From the NCBI RefSeq assembly GCF_017431965.1, contig NZ_JAFRKB010000025.1, positions 1 through 64,000 of the forward strand: 64,000 bases of DNA, written 5' to 3'. The number at the start of each line of letters is the position of its first letter. The first letter of the stretch is position 1. Origin of the DNA: Methanobrevibacter sp. (GTDB taxonomy: Archaea > Methanobacteriota > Methanobacteria > Methanobacteriales > Methanobacteriaceae). The notes below the pieces were generated by a model. It saw only the letters and a list, made by a program, of their open reading frames with translations, searched no databases and was not told where the DNA came from. Position numbers and translations under genes: made by a program. Of the stretch, positions 55,112 to 63,046 are shown one piece after another.

Positions 55112-55861
55112 CTACCAAAATATCCTGTCTTGAGCTTTTGTAAATACAAAGTCAAAAGCAAGACCTATTAAACCTATTACAAGCATACCTACAACTGTGG
55201 TACCTGTATCAAAGAGGTTTGTTGCAGTTAAAATCATATAACCTAAACCGCTGCTTGAGCCGATCATCTCTGCTGAAATTGTACACATCAAAGCAATTCC
55301 AATACCTACTTTTAAACCGGAAACTATATATGGAAATGTAGACGGTACCACTACACGTTTTAAGACGTTCCAATCATTAGCGCCTAAAGTCTGGGCAGAT
55401 TCTACTAAAACCTTATCGGTTCTCTTCACACCATCAATAGTATATACCAAAATAGGGAACACGCATCCCATGAATATGATGAATACCGCAGGAACTGTTC
55501 CTATTCCAAACCATAAAATTGAAAATGGAATCCATGCAACCGGTGGAATCGGTCTTAAAACACTGATTACAAAAGTACATAAATCTTCCAGAGTCTTATA
55601 CCATCCAAGTAAAATTCCTAAAGGGATAGCGACTACAGACGCTAGAATCAAACCTGAAAATACTTTAAATAATGTATCTATTGTGTTTGTAAGAAGCTTT
55701 CCATTTTGAATTACCACCAATGCTGAGTTTACCACATCAACAGGACTTGGCAATATATATGAAGAAAATAACTCTATACCATCAGTTATAAAATACCAAA
55801 ATAAGATTATCAGAATTGGTAAAATTAATGGAATGAATTTATTCTTATAATTATCAAACAT
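55112..55861 (-). CDS. ABC transporter permease (SsuC/TauC/ThiX type)
   Basis: 249 residues, six membrane helices. The cytoplasmic coupling segment LVESAQTLGANDWNVLKRVVVPSTFPYIVSGLKVGIG has the EAA-like motif of binding-protein-dependent permeases. WIPFSILWFGIG and LGYMILTATNLFDTG are typical. It is first in a two-gene transcript with the ATPase; an AT-rich gap with T-tract (55914-55935) separates it from the P-type ATPase. Confidence 0.92.
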   Translation of the reverse strand: MFDNYKNKFIPLILPILIILFWYFITDGIELFSSYILPSPVDVVNSALVVIQNGKLLTNTIDTLFKVFSGLILASVVAIPLGILLGWYKTLEDLCTFVISVLRPIPPVAWIPFSILWFGIGTVPAVFIIFMGCVFPILVYTIDGVKRTDKVLVESAQTLGANDWNVLKRVVVPSTFPYIVSGLKVGIGIALMCTISAEMIGSSSGLGYMILTATNLFDTGTTVVGMLVIGLIGLAFDFVFTKAQDRIFW

Positions 55862-55943
55862 TTAATCACTTAATAAAAATTTTTATACATTAATAAATAG
55901 GTTATCATCATATAAAAACTTTAAAAAAAAAATAAAGTGAAGT

Positions 55944-58082
55944 TTAAGCTACCTCAATAGCTTCAACTTCTATAGCTTCAGTATAGTCTTCATCTTTTAG
56001 AACAGATTTAGTACTCATTGCACCAAATATCATTGTGGACAAATTATGAATCATTGAAGATGTTGATGGTGGAATAACACCTAAAACACCTAAAACAAGT
56101 AAAGACCCATTTACTGCAACGATATTTTGGTAATTGTTATTGATTTTATCCAACATTGCTTCACTTAATTTTCTAAGCGTTACAAGGTCATGCAAATCAT
56201 CTGATAGCAATGAAACGTCTGCTACTTCACGAGCAATATCCGATGAATGTTTCATAGAAACAGACACGTCTGCAGTAGCCAGAGCTGGTGAATCATTTAT
56301 TCCATCCCCGACCATAATTACAGTTCTGCCTTCTTCTTTCAGCTCTTCAATGATTCTAGATTTATCTTCAGGAAGAACCTGTGATTTATACTCACTGATA
56401 CCCAATGCTTTTGCACTTGATTTAGCACCGCTTTCACTGTCCCCCGTAAGCATTATGACATGTTCAATGCCTAACTGCTTAAGTTCTTCAATGACATACT
56501 TTGCCTCTTCACGCACAGGATCATCAATACATATTATTCCTTCAAGTTTTCCATCAATAGCCAAATAAACAACTGAGTGCTCTTTTTCTTCTTTTTTGAG
56601 TTTTTTCTCTTGTGTCTTGGTTATTTTAACTTTTTCGTCATCAAACAAGAAGTGTTTTGAACCAATCACTGCACGTTTATTCTCATACTCAGTTACAATA
56701 CCATGAGCTACAATATATTCAACTTCACTGTGGTCTTCTTCATGTTTGAGACCCTCTTCTTCAGCTTGTTTTACAATAGCTGTAGCAATGCTATGAGCAA
56801 AGTGTTCTTCAATGCAGGCCGCAATTCTCAAGATTTCATCACGTTTGTATCTTCTAGACATTGGAACAACCTTAACAACCTTTGGAGTCGCATTGGTTAA
56901 TGTTCCTGTCTTGTCGAATACGATTGTGTCAGCATTTGCATAATTTTCCAAGAATTTTCCGCCCTTAACCATCATCCTATTATCTGATGCTTCACGCATT
57001 GCAGAAATAATGGATAACGGAGTTGTGAGTTTGATTGCACATGAGAAATCAACCATCAATACGGACAATGCCTTTGAAGCATTTCCAGTGAAAAGATAAG
57101 TTAAAGCAGTTGCAAGGAAACTGTATGGAACAATTGAATCCGCCAGCTTTTCCGCCTTGCTTTGAGTTTCGGCTTTCAGCTCTTCGGAATTTTCAATTAA
57201 ATCTATAATCTTATTTAATCTTGTTTCCTTATTCATTGAATAAACTTCAACAACAATGTTTCCCTCTTCAATGACAGTACCTGCATGAACTGTTTTTCCT
57301 GGTTTTTTATGAACGGCCAACGGCTCACCTGTCATTGAGGCTTCATTAACCATTCCTTCACCATCAATCACCTTTCCATCAACAGGAATTATATCTCCCA
57401 TATGGACTTTGATTTTATCTCCCTTATCTATTTCAATAGCAGGACATTGCCTTTCCTCACCATCATCTCCCACTACCCATACAGAATCAATGTTCAAAGC
57501 CAAACTGTCTTTTAAGGTGCTTTTTGCTTTCTGTACTGTGTAGTCTTCAAGAGCATCTGAAATTGACAGTAAAAACATCATTGAGCCTGCAGGAGCATAT
57601 TGCTTTTGCATCAATGCACCGGCAACAGCCACACCATCAAGAAGTGCAACATCGATGGTGAAACTGGTCAAGCTATCCAAACCAGCCCAAATATATTTTA
57701 AAGAGCGATAAATAGCCAGAAAATTTTTAACAGGTATCGGCAAGAACATTCTTCCCAAAAATCTATTCACAACCATACCCATTAGCTTATAATAAAAATC
57801 ATCAGTAATTTCTTTTGAAACTTGGGTTTGTGTAGGTTCTGCCTCAAAGAGGTCATCCAACGTGATTTTATTTAAAATATCAAATATTTTCTGTTTGTTT
57901 TCTTCGCCTTCTTCATAATATATCAAAATACTGCCATTTTTATGAGAAGTGAGAACTTCCTGGATAAAATCTTGGTCTAAAAGTAATGAAGCAATCCCAT
58001 AGCCTTCTTTTTTTGTGAAAGCCCATTGACCGGAACGGAGTCTTAAACGATTCCCCCTATCATACATTACTTGATACTTCAT
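55944..58082 (-). CDS. P1B-type ATPase with SCAIK metal motif
   Basis: 712 residues. Phosphorylation site DKTGTLT (390-396), TGEP (251-254), GDGINDSPAL near 610 and paired cytoplasmic helices identify a heavy-metal transporter. In helix 6 the usual CPC is replaced by SCAIKL (347-352). The N-terminal about 75 residues look like a heavy-metal-associated domain that has lost its CxxC. The metal is therefore not predictable from the usual rule; a manganese- or iron-type exporter is as likely as copper. The DUF6110-like gene precedes it by 21 bases. Confidence 0.92.
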   Translation of the reverse strand: MKYQVMYDRGNRLRLRSGQWAFTKKEGYGIASLLLDQDFIQEVLTSHKNGSILIYYEEGEENKQKIFDILNKITLDDLFEAEPTQTQVSKEITDDFYYKLMGMVVNRFLGRMFLPIPVKNFLAIYRSLKYIWAGLDSLTSFTIDVALLDGVAVAGALMQKQYAPAGSMMFLLSISDALEDYTVQKAKSTLKDSLALNIDSVWVVGDDGEERQCPAIEIDKGDKIKVHMGDIIPVDGKVIDGEGMVNEASMTGEPLAVHKKPGKTVHAGTVIEEGNIVVEVYSMNKETRLNKIIDLIENSEELKAETQSKAEKLADSIVPYSFLATALTYLFTGNASKALSVLMVDFSCAIKLTTPLSIISAMREASDNRMMVKGGKFLENYANADTIVFDKTGTLTNATPKVVKVVPMSRRYKRDEILRIAACIEEHFAHSIATAIVKQAEEEGLKHEEDHSEVEYIVAHGIVTEYENKRAVIGSKHFLFDDEKVKITKTQEKKLKKEEKEHSVVYLAIDGKLEGIICIDDPVREEAKYVIEELKQLGIEHVIMLTGDSESGAKSSAKALGISEYKSQVLPEDKSRIIEELKEEGRTVIMVGDGINDSPALATADVSVSMKHSSDIAREVADVSLLSDDLHDLVTLRKLSEAMLDKINNNYQNIVAVNGSLLVLGVLGVIPPSTSSMIHNLSTMIFGAMSTKSVLKDEDYTEAIEVEAIEVA

Positions 58083-58103
58083 TTTTTAACCTTAAACATT
58101 AAT

Positions 58104-58373
58104 TTATTCCTCTTCTGCTTCAACATAGATTTCTTTTTTATCTTCTTCATGAGCATCTACGACAATATCTTCAGCATTTTCTTTTATGTCTTGGAAACAT
58201 TCTTCAGCATCTTTTCTAATTGACATTACAGTAGCCATACCTTGTGTTGCTGCATCTTTTACAGCTTTTGATTCCAATACTTTTTTACCCACTACTGCAG
58301 TTGCAATTCCTGCAGCAAAAAGCAATGCATGTTTATGTTCAACACATTTATCAAAAAACTCTTTATTTACCAT
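58104..58373 (-). CDS. DUF6110-like small membrane protein, 89 aa
   Basis: 89 residues with one hydrophobic segment (ALLFAAGIATAVVGKKVL, about 16-33) and a long acidic helix ending EEDKKEIYVEAEEE; it starts with VNKEFFDKCVEHKH. It resembles DUF6110, small proteins found beside P-type ATPases of gut anaerobes; I am only moderately sure of that name. The acidic tail and the CVEHKH cluster could handle metal for the ATPase that follows. Confidence 0.65.
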   Translation of the reverse strand: MVNKEFFDKCVEHKHALLFAAGIATAVVGKKVLESKAVKDAATQGMATVMSIRKDAEECFQDIKENAEDIVVDAHEEDKKEIYVEAEEE

Positions 58374-58491
58374 TTTTCAACTCTCCTAAATTTTTAAAAA
58401 TAAATGCTCAGCTATTTAATATTTAGGCATACCTAATATTTAAGTTTTAAGCAAACCTAAATTTTATAGCAATCATTAAATAATATAAGAA

Positions 58492-59445
58492 ATGAAATAT
58501 TGTTTAAAACAAATAACAGGTGTAAACTTGAATGCCGATAAAAAATTTTTCTCAAAAATAGGATTTAACTATTTCACAATGGGTTTAACTGCAATATTAT
58601 TTCAAATACTCATTATAAACATCATATACTTTATAAACAGTGATTTGATTAACAATATTAATTTTTTATCCATTTTATCATCATTTTGCAATTATATCCT
58701 ACCTCTACCAATTTTTATTTATCTAATGAGAAAACTGGATTCACAAAAAATTAAAAAAGAAAGATTAGGAATTAAGAAATTCATAATTTACCTATCAATT
58801 AGCTTCACACTTATTTTGTTTGGAAACCTGATTGGGGTTTTTATAACCTCCCTGATATTACTTGTTACCAATAATACTATTGTAAATCCTGTGGAAAATT
58901 TAATTAATTCAACAGATATCTTATTGAATGTAGTTCTGATTAGTTTTATCGGTCCGATTTTTGAAGAGTTATTCTTTAGAAAATTATTAATTGACAGAAC
59001 AATAAAATATGGTGCAAAAGCCTCAATAATCACTTCCGCAATATTGTTTGCATTTTTCCATGGAAACCTAAGTCAATTCTTTTATACATTTCTTCTGGGA
59101 GGATTTTTGGCATATGTTTATATAAAAACAGGCAGAATCATTTATCCCATTATCATTCACATGGTTCTTAATCTAATGGGGTCTGTTGTTAGCTTATTAT
59201 CTGATGGTAGCTTAACAGCAATAATGAATAGCGCATTCACTATCACGGAGGTAATTACTGTCTTAATATATACCATTTTAATATTGACATTATTGCTTAT
59301 CGGAACATTTAATTTACTTCACTATAAAAAAGATGAACTGCTTAAGGAGAAAATGCAAATTCCACTAAAAACAATTTTCCTAAATTATGGAATGGTCTGT
59401 TTTATTTTATTCTTCACATTCCTAATCATTAATCAGATAGTCTAA
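58492..59445 (+). CDS. CPBP intramembrane metalloprotease
   Basis: 317 residues, about eight membrane helices. The CPBP (Abi/CAAX protease-like) motifs are all present: FEELFFRKLLI (about 163-173), FAFFHGNLSQF with metal His, and IIHMVLNLMGS with the last metal His. Substrate unknown; members cleave prenylated proteins or serve bacteriocin self-immunity. No ribosome binding site at ATG 58492; possibly leaderless. It stands alone. Confidence 0.9.
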   Translation: MKYCLKQITGVNLNADKKFFSKIGFNYFTMGLTAILFQILIINIIYFINSDLINNINFLSILSSFCNYILPLPIFIYLMRKLDSQKIKKERLGIKKFIIYLSISFTLILFGNLIGVFITSLILLVTNNTIVNPVENLINSTDILLNVVLISFIGPIFEELFFRKLLIDRTIKYGAKASIITSAILFAFFHGNLSQFFYTFLLGGFLAYVYIKTGRIIYPIIIHMVLNLMGSVVSLLSDGSLTAIMNSAFTITEVITVLIYTILILTLLLIGTFNLLHYKKDELLKEKMQIPLKTIFLNYGMVCFILFFTFLIINQIV

Positions 59446-59450
59446 TAACA

Positions 59451-59507
59451 GAAAAAAAAGAATTCTTAAAAAATAGTTGAGAGAAGAGTTTAAGCCTTAT
59501 CTTCTCT
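59451..59507 (-). terminator. Hairpin plus T-tracts at the CMD gene end
   Basis: AGAGAAGA (59480-59487) and TCTTCTCT (59500-59507) are perfect arms around a 12-base loop that holds the stop codon of the CMD gene; on the minus strand T-runs follow at 59468-59474 and 59451-59460. Confidence 0.6.
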
Positions 59508-59840
59508 TTCTTCTTCAATAGCTTCAGTAACACTATTTAATATTTGAAGTGATTTGGAAAATGCAGGCATACCTGAAGTTAATAAGACAACTCTCAAAAC
59601 ATCAACAATTTCCTCTTTAGTAATGCCCAATACTTCAATTGCACTTCTCATTTGCTTTTTGGTAGCTCTTGGATCTGCACGAGAAGCGGTAATGCCAATA
59701 GCTATTAATTTTTGAGTTTTATAATCCAAGATTTTGCCATCCCATACTGTTTCATTAATGTTGGATACTAACTCATACAAATCAGGATGTTCATCTTTTA
59801 ATTCCCGTATACCTTTACCGTAATATACATCACCTTTCAT
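59490..59840 (-). CDS. Carboxymuconolactone decarboxylase family protein
   Basis: 116 residues from ATG 59840 (MKGDVYYGKGIRELK) with GGAAGAG upstream; the TTG at 59855 lies in the site. The CMD fold is seen in NETVWDGKILDYKTQKLIAIGITASRADPRATKKQM. The CxxC of AhpD-type peroxidase enzymes is absent, so it is not a redox AhpD. Role unknown. Confidence 0.88.
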   Translation of the reverse strand: MKGDVYYGKGIRELKDEHPDLYELVSNINETVWDGKILDYKTQKLIAIGITASRADPRATKKQMRSAIEVLGITKEEIVDVLRVVLLTSGMPAFSKSLQILNSVTEAIEEEREDKA

Positions 59841-60000
59841 ACTCTTCCTCTCCAAATAATTTTATTAGTTAATTATTATTTTTAATTTCAAATTATATAT
59901 AATTAGGCTATTTAAAAAACTACCTTTTATTCATAATTTTAATGTTTCTTGATTATCATCTTTAAAAATTAATTAAACCTGAATTCATGAAAAAATATTG

Positions 60001-60026
60001 AAAAGTGAATAATTTAAATTATTCAC
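60001..60026 (-). terminator. Palindrome after the tannase-like gene
   Basis: A perfect 22-base palindrome at 60005-60026 (arms GTGAATAATTT and AAATTATTCAC) lies six bases after the stop on the minus strand, followed by TTTTC and a further T6 run. Probably the terminator. Confidence 0.6.
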
Positions 60027-60031
60027 CCATT

Positions 60032-61831
60032 TTAGTTTAAACAGTCATTAACCCAATTGATGAAATTGCTGGTGGAATCACCAGTTCTTTCAGCTTGAGT
60101 GTGTCCTTGACCCCAAACTGTTGAAAACTCAACATTATCATTGCCGACTTTATTTAAAACAGCCAAATATAAGTTTACATCGACACACTGGGAAATGTCT
60201 CCCTGTTCAATACCAGTGTTTATTCTCCAGTGATTAGCCACATCTGAGCTTCCTGCACCATCATAATAGTCACATAGGTAATACATTGGATTGTACATGT
60301 TCACACGTGTTTCCATGCTGGTATTTAAGCTATCTGTTGCGGCCAAGTCATTTTTATATTCCTCAGCATAACTGCTTGAGTAATCACCATATTTGGAGTA
60401 TTTTTCACTGTTGTTGTTGAGCAAATCGCTTAGTGTCTTGTCGAAATGTGATGAACTGTTTGCATCAAGACCGAACAATCCGTTTTCAGCTTGAGAACGA
60501 TTCAAATCATCGAAAGCAGGTACTGATTTAGATGGATTTTTGCAATGTTTGACGAATGCTTCCAGACTGGTAATTTTGGCGGTATTTGTATTTGCATCAT
60601 ATTCAATCCAGGTATCGTTTCCATTTAATGAATCAATGTATTCTTTAGCGGTTTGATAAGTTGCTGAGGAGCCTGAATCACTGCTTTCGGTTGGCATTTC
60701 ACCTCCCATATCTCCTGATGGCACCTCACCCGATGGTGCATCTCCACTTGGCATTTCTCCGCTAGGTGTTCCTCCAGACGGCATGGTCCCCATAGCATTG
60801 GAGCTTGGAGTGTATGGGAATGTTGTATCATTCAGGAAATTGTTCAATGACTCTTCAGTGACGCTTAACATGTAATCATAGTAGCTGCCGGATGTGTAAA
60901 CCCCATTGTCACTTTCCTCAAGTGTCAATGTTTTGCCGTTTGGATCTTTTAGGCCTAATGCGTTAATGTAGGCGGCATATTCTGCTGCCAAATCATTACT
61001 TAAGGCACCTGTGAATGAGTTTGAATTTCTCACATATTGTCCCATATTCCATTCATATGCGCTATCTGCAGTATCTAAATTTGTTATTGGACACCAGCAC
61101 ATCGCACCAGCAATAGCATTTGATAAAACTTTTCCATCTTTGTCAACCATTGCAGCACCAATGTTTTCTAAATATGGATTATATAATTCGCTGTTTCCTG
61201 AAGCGCCCATTATTGCAGATTGTGCTCCTCCTCCACTATGGCCAAAAGTAAATATTTTCTCAATGTTTCCGGGTAAAACATCTCCGTTAAATCTGTAGTA
61301 AGTCACTGCAGATTTCAAGTCAACTACACCATCAGGTGCTTCTGCATTGTCTCTTCCCATACAACCAGCATTTAAATAGATAAAACCAGCATCAGTGTAA
61401 TTTTTGACTTCACCTGCATTGTAACTAGTTGGTGCTTTGCATGCAGAATAACCTGGAGTATTTACTGGCATTACTATAGGTGCGGAATTAGAGGTATAAT
61501 TTCCAACTTTAGCATTTTCATTTATTTTACAACTGTAAGTTCCATTGGAATTTTTACTGCCTTCAAAGTATTTTCCAGGAACGTAGATCCCACAAGATTC
61601 ATATGAAGTATCTTTAGGATTCATACAGTATACAAGTCCAATTTGATAATATATGTCATTTGTTTCGTCATATTGCCAATTATTCATGTCAACTGAAAGA
61701 TTATTTGTTAATGCGCTTGCATTATATGATGGTCCTTCGCCTGTTGGAGTCGAGTTACCTGTTAGGAAAAATACTCCCACAATAGATATTAGAATTATTA
61801 TGGCAATTATAATTAAATGTAACTTTTTCAT
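60032..61831 (-). CDS. Secreted tannase-like alpha/beta hydrolase
   Basis: 599 residues. An N-terminal membrane segment (about 4-23) acts as a signal or anchor. The catalytic domain has the nucleophile elbow FGHSGGGAQ (Ser199), the cysteine-flanked text NAGCMGRDNAEAPDG, AGAMCWCPITNLDTA, and a late GQGHTQAERTG with the catalytic His. This is the pattern of the bacterial subtype A tannase/feruloyl-esterase group, which cleaves ester bonds of plant phenolics. Near residues 345-395 sits a low-complexity insert of Pro-Ser-Gly-x-x units. AGGTGAT precedes the ATG. It could be acquired from gut Firmicutes; substrate unproven. Confidence 0.8.
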   Translation of the reverse strand: MKKLHLIIIAIIILISIVGVFFLTGNSTPTGEGPSYNASALTNNLSVDMNNWQYDETNDIYYQIGLVYCMNPKDTSYESCGIYVPGKYFEGSKNSNGTYSCKINENAKVGNYTSNSAPIVMPVNTPGYSACKAPTSYNAGEVKNYTDAGFIYLNAGCMGRDNAEAPDGVVDLKSAVTYYRFNGDVLPGNIEKIFTFGHSGGGAQSAIMGASGNSELYNPYLENIGAAMVDKDGKVLSNAIAGAMCWCPITNLDTADSAYEWNMGQYVRNSNSFTGALSNDLAAEYAAYINALGLKDPNGKTLTLEESDNGVYTSGSYYDYMLSVTEESLNNFLNDTTFPYTPSSNAMGTMPSGGTPSGEMPSGDAPSGEVPSGDMGGEMPTESSDSGSSATYQTAKEYIDSLNGNDTWIEYDANTNTAKITSLEAFVKHCKNPSKSVPAFDDLNRSQAENGLFGLDANSSSHFDKTLSDLLNNNSEKYSKYGDYSSSYAEEYKNDLAATDSLNTSMETRVNMYNPMYYLCDYYDGAGSSDVANHWRINTGIEQGDISQCVDVNLYLAVLNKVGNDNVEFSTVWGQGHTQAERTGDSTSNFINWVNDCLN

Positions 61832-62352
61832 AACATCACCTATTAATTTTATATTAATAACTCGGAAGTGATATTTAAAATTTTTTATATTATACTGTCA
61901 GTTTTGCAAAATTGGAATGGGAAACAGACTTTGATTATGAAACATTAAATAACAATTTAATTAATAGTTTGGAATAATTTGCAAAAATTATATTTGCATT
62001 TTGTACTTGAAATAGATAAGTATCTGAACTTTTTTATAAGTTTTATACGAATGAAAATCTTTAATTATTATAATTTCAAAAAAAGTAGTGTAGAGAGACC
62101 ATAAGTATGACAACTATCACATGCCCTTTCATAAAATAACCTCAATTAATTTAATTAATACTATTTTTCATTTTTAAATTATATATAAATAGCTATTTTT
62201 AATTGATTCAACATCATTCAAGGATTTTTTTTATATTGCTTTAGTTCACTTCATAATTTATTTTTTGAAAAATGAAATTAATGTCAACTATGGTTAAATC
62301 AGTAAAACATATCCCCCATATCAATATTAGAAAGATTAAAAAAGCCGAATTA
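61832..62352. other. Intergenic region, AT-rich, with one tiny candidate ORF
   Basis: 521 bases between two leftward genes. I see no full gene. Two weak items are described separately: an 18-codon ORF with good start signals (62076-62132, minus) and a 27-codon open stretch at 61894-61977 (plus) that has no start and may be chance. A TATA-like CTATTTATATATAA (about 62181-62194, minus) lies upstream of the tiny ORF. Confidence 0.5.
62076..62132 (-). CDS. Candidate 18-aa hydrophobic peptide or gene remnant
   Basis: ATG 62132 follows GAGGTT (62143-62138) by five bases, and a TATA-like element lies about 50 bases upstream. The product MKGHVIVVILMVSLHYFF is hydrophobic. It could be a real micropeptide or the stump of a flavodoxin-like protein, whose first strand often reads MKxxVIVV. 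No other support. Confidence 0.25.
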   Translation of the reverse strand: MKGHVIVVILMVSLHYFF

Positions 62353-62859
62353 CTAACTACTATATTCTATACTTTCACCTAAAGCTTTTGCTTCAGCCTC
62401 TTTACCAGTCCCTAAAACTTCCCCCAAACTGGTCCAACCCATATGGGAAAAGACATTGTACCAGAAAACGGCTCCATCAAAATAAGGAGCTCCGGCAGTC
62501 ATCAGTAAAACCGATTCCTTTTTAAATTCACTTTCTGGCAGACTATTAAACATTGCATATAACCTGTCTGCTGCGGTTTTGAGCTGGCCTGAAATATGTG
62601 CAAAATATGACGGTGAAGCGAATACCACGACATCAGCCAATTTAAATGCTTCATAAATCTCATACATGTCATCTTTCTGAACGCATGGCAAACCCTTGTT
62701 TTTGCATACAAGACATCCTTTACATCCCTTGATATTCATTTCATGCAAATAGAATTCTTTTATTTCATTGTCTTTGGCACCCTCTTTAAATGCATTTATT
62801 AATGATGCAGTGTTGCCATTTTTTCTTCCGGCTCCGTTTAAGATTATAATCTTTTTCAT
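62353..62859 (-). CDS. NADPH-dependent FMN reductase / iron-sulfur flavoprotein-like
   Basis: 168 residues of flavodoxin fold. ILNGAGRKNGNTASLINAF is the FMN-phosphate loop; MNIKGCKGCLVCKNKGLPCVQKDDM carries a cluster of four cysteines (CxxCxxC plus one) like Fe-S flavoproteins; ADVVVFASPSYFAHISGQLK follows. Probably an oxidoreductase of quinone, flavin or thiol metabolism in an anaerobe. It stands alone; a T-rich region lies downstream. Confidence 0.88.
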   Translation of the reverse strand: MKKIIILNGAGRKNGNTASLINAFKEGAKDNEIKEFYLHEMNIKGCKGCLVCKNKGLPCVQKDDMYEIYEAFKLADVVVFASPSYFAHISGQLKTAADRLYAMFNSLPESEFKKESVLLMTAGAPYFDGAVFWYNVFSHMGWTSLGEVLGTGKEAEAKALGESIEYSS

Positions 62860-63027
62860 GATAATATTTTAGACAACAAAATTAATAAATCATTTAGGCC
62901 ATCATGTAAATAAAAATCTGTTCATTCACTATTCCACAAACAATTGCAACCTTTATTTTCCACAAAATTAATTGTAAAATGACAAGAAGCAGTAACTATA
63001 CAAAGATACTTGCAAACGGCAGATATC

Positions 63028-63046
63028 ATCCAAATTTGATTTGGAT
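63028..63046 (-). terminator. Hairpin at the ECF ATPase stop
   Basis: ATCCAAAT-TTG-ATTTGGAT (63028-63046), perfect eight-base arms touching the stop codon of the leftward ATPase gene. No long T-run follows, so it is a weak terminator candidate. Confidence 0.4.

Noticed and set aside
62922-63029. 35-codon Cys-rich ORF on the minus strand downstream of the ECF ATPase
   Set aside because: No ribosome binding site, overlaps the presumed terminator hairpin, and has no recognisable domain.
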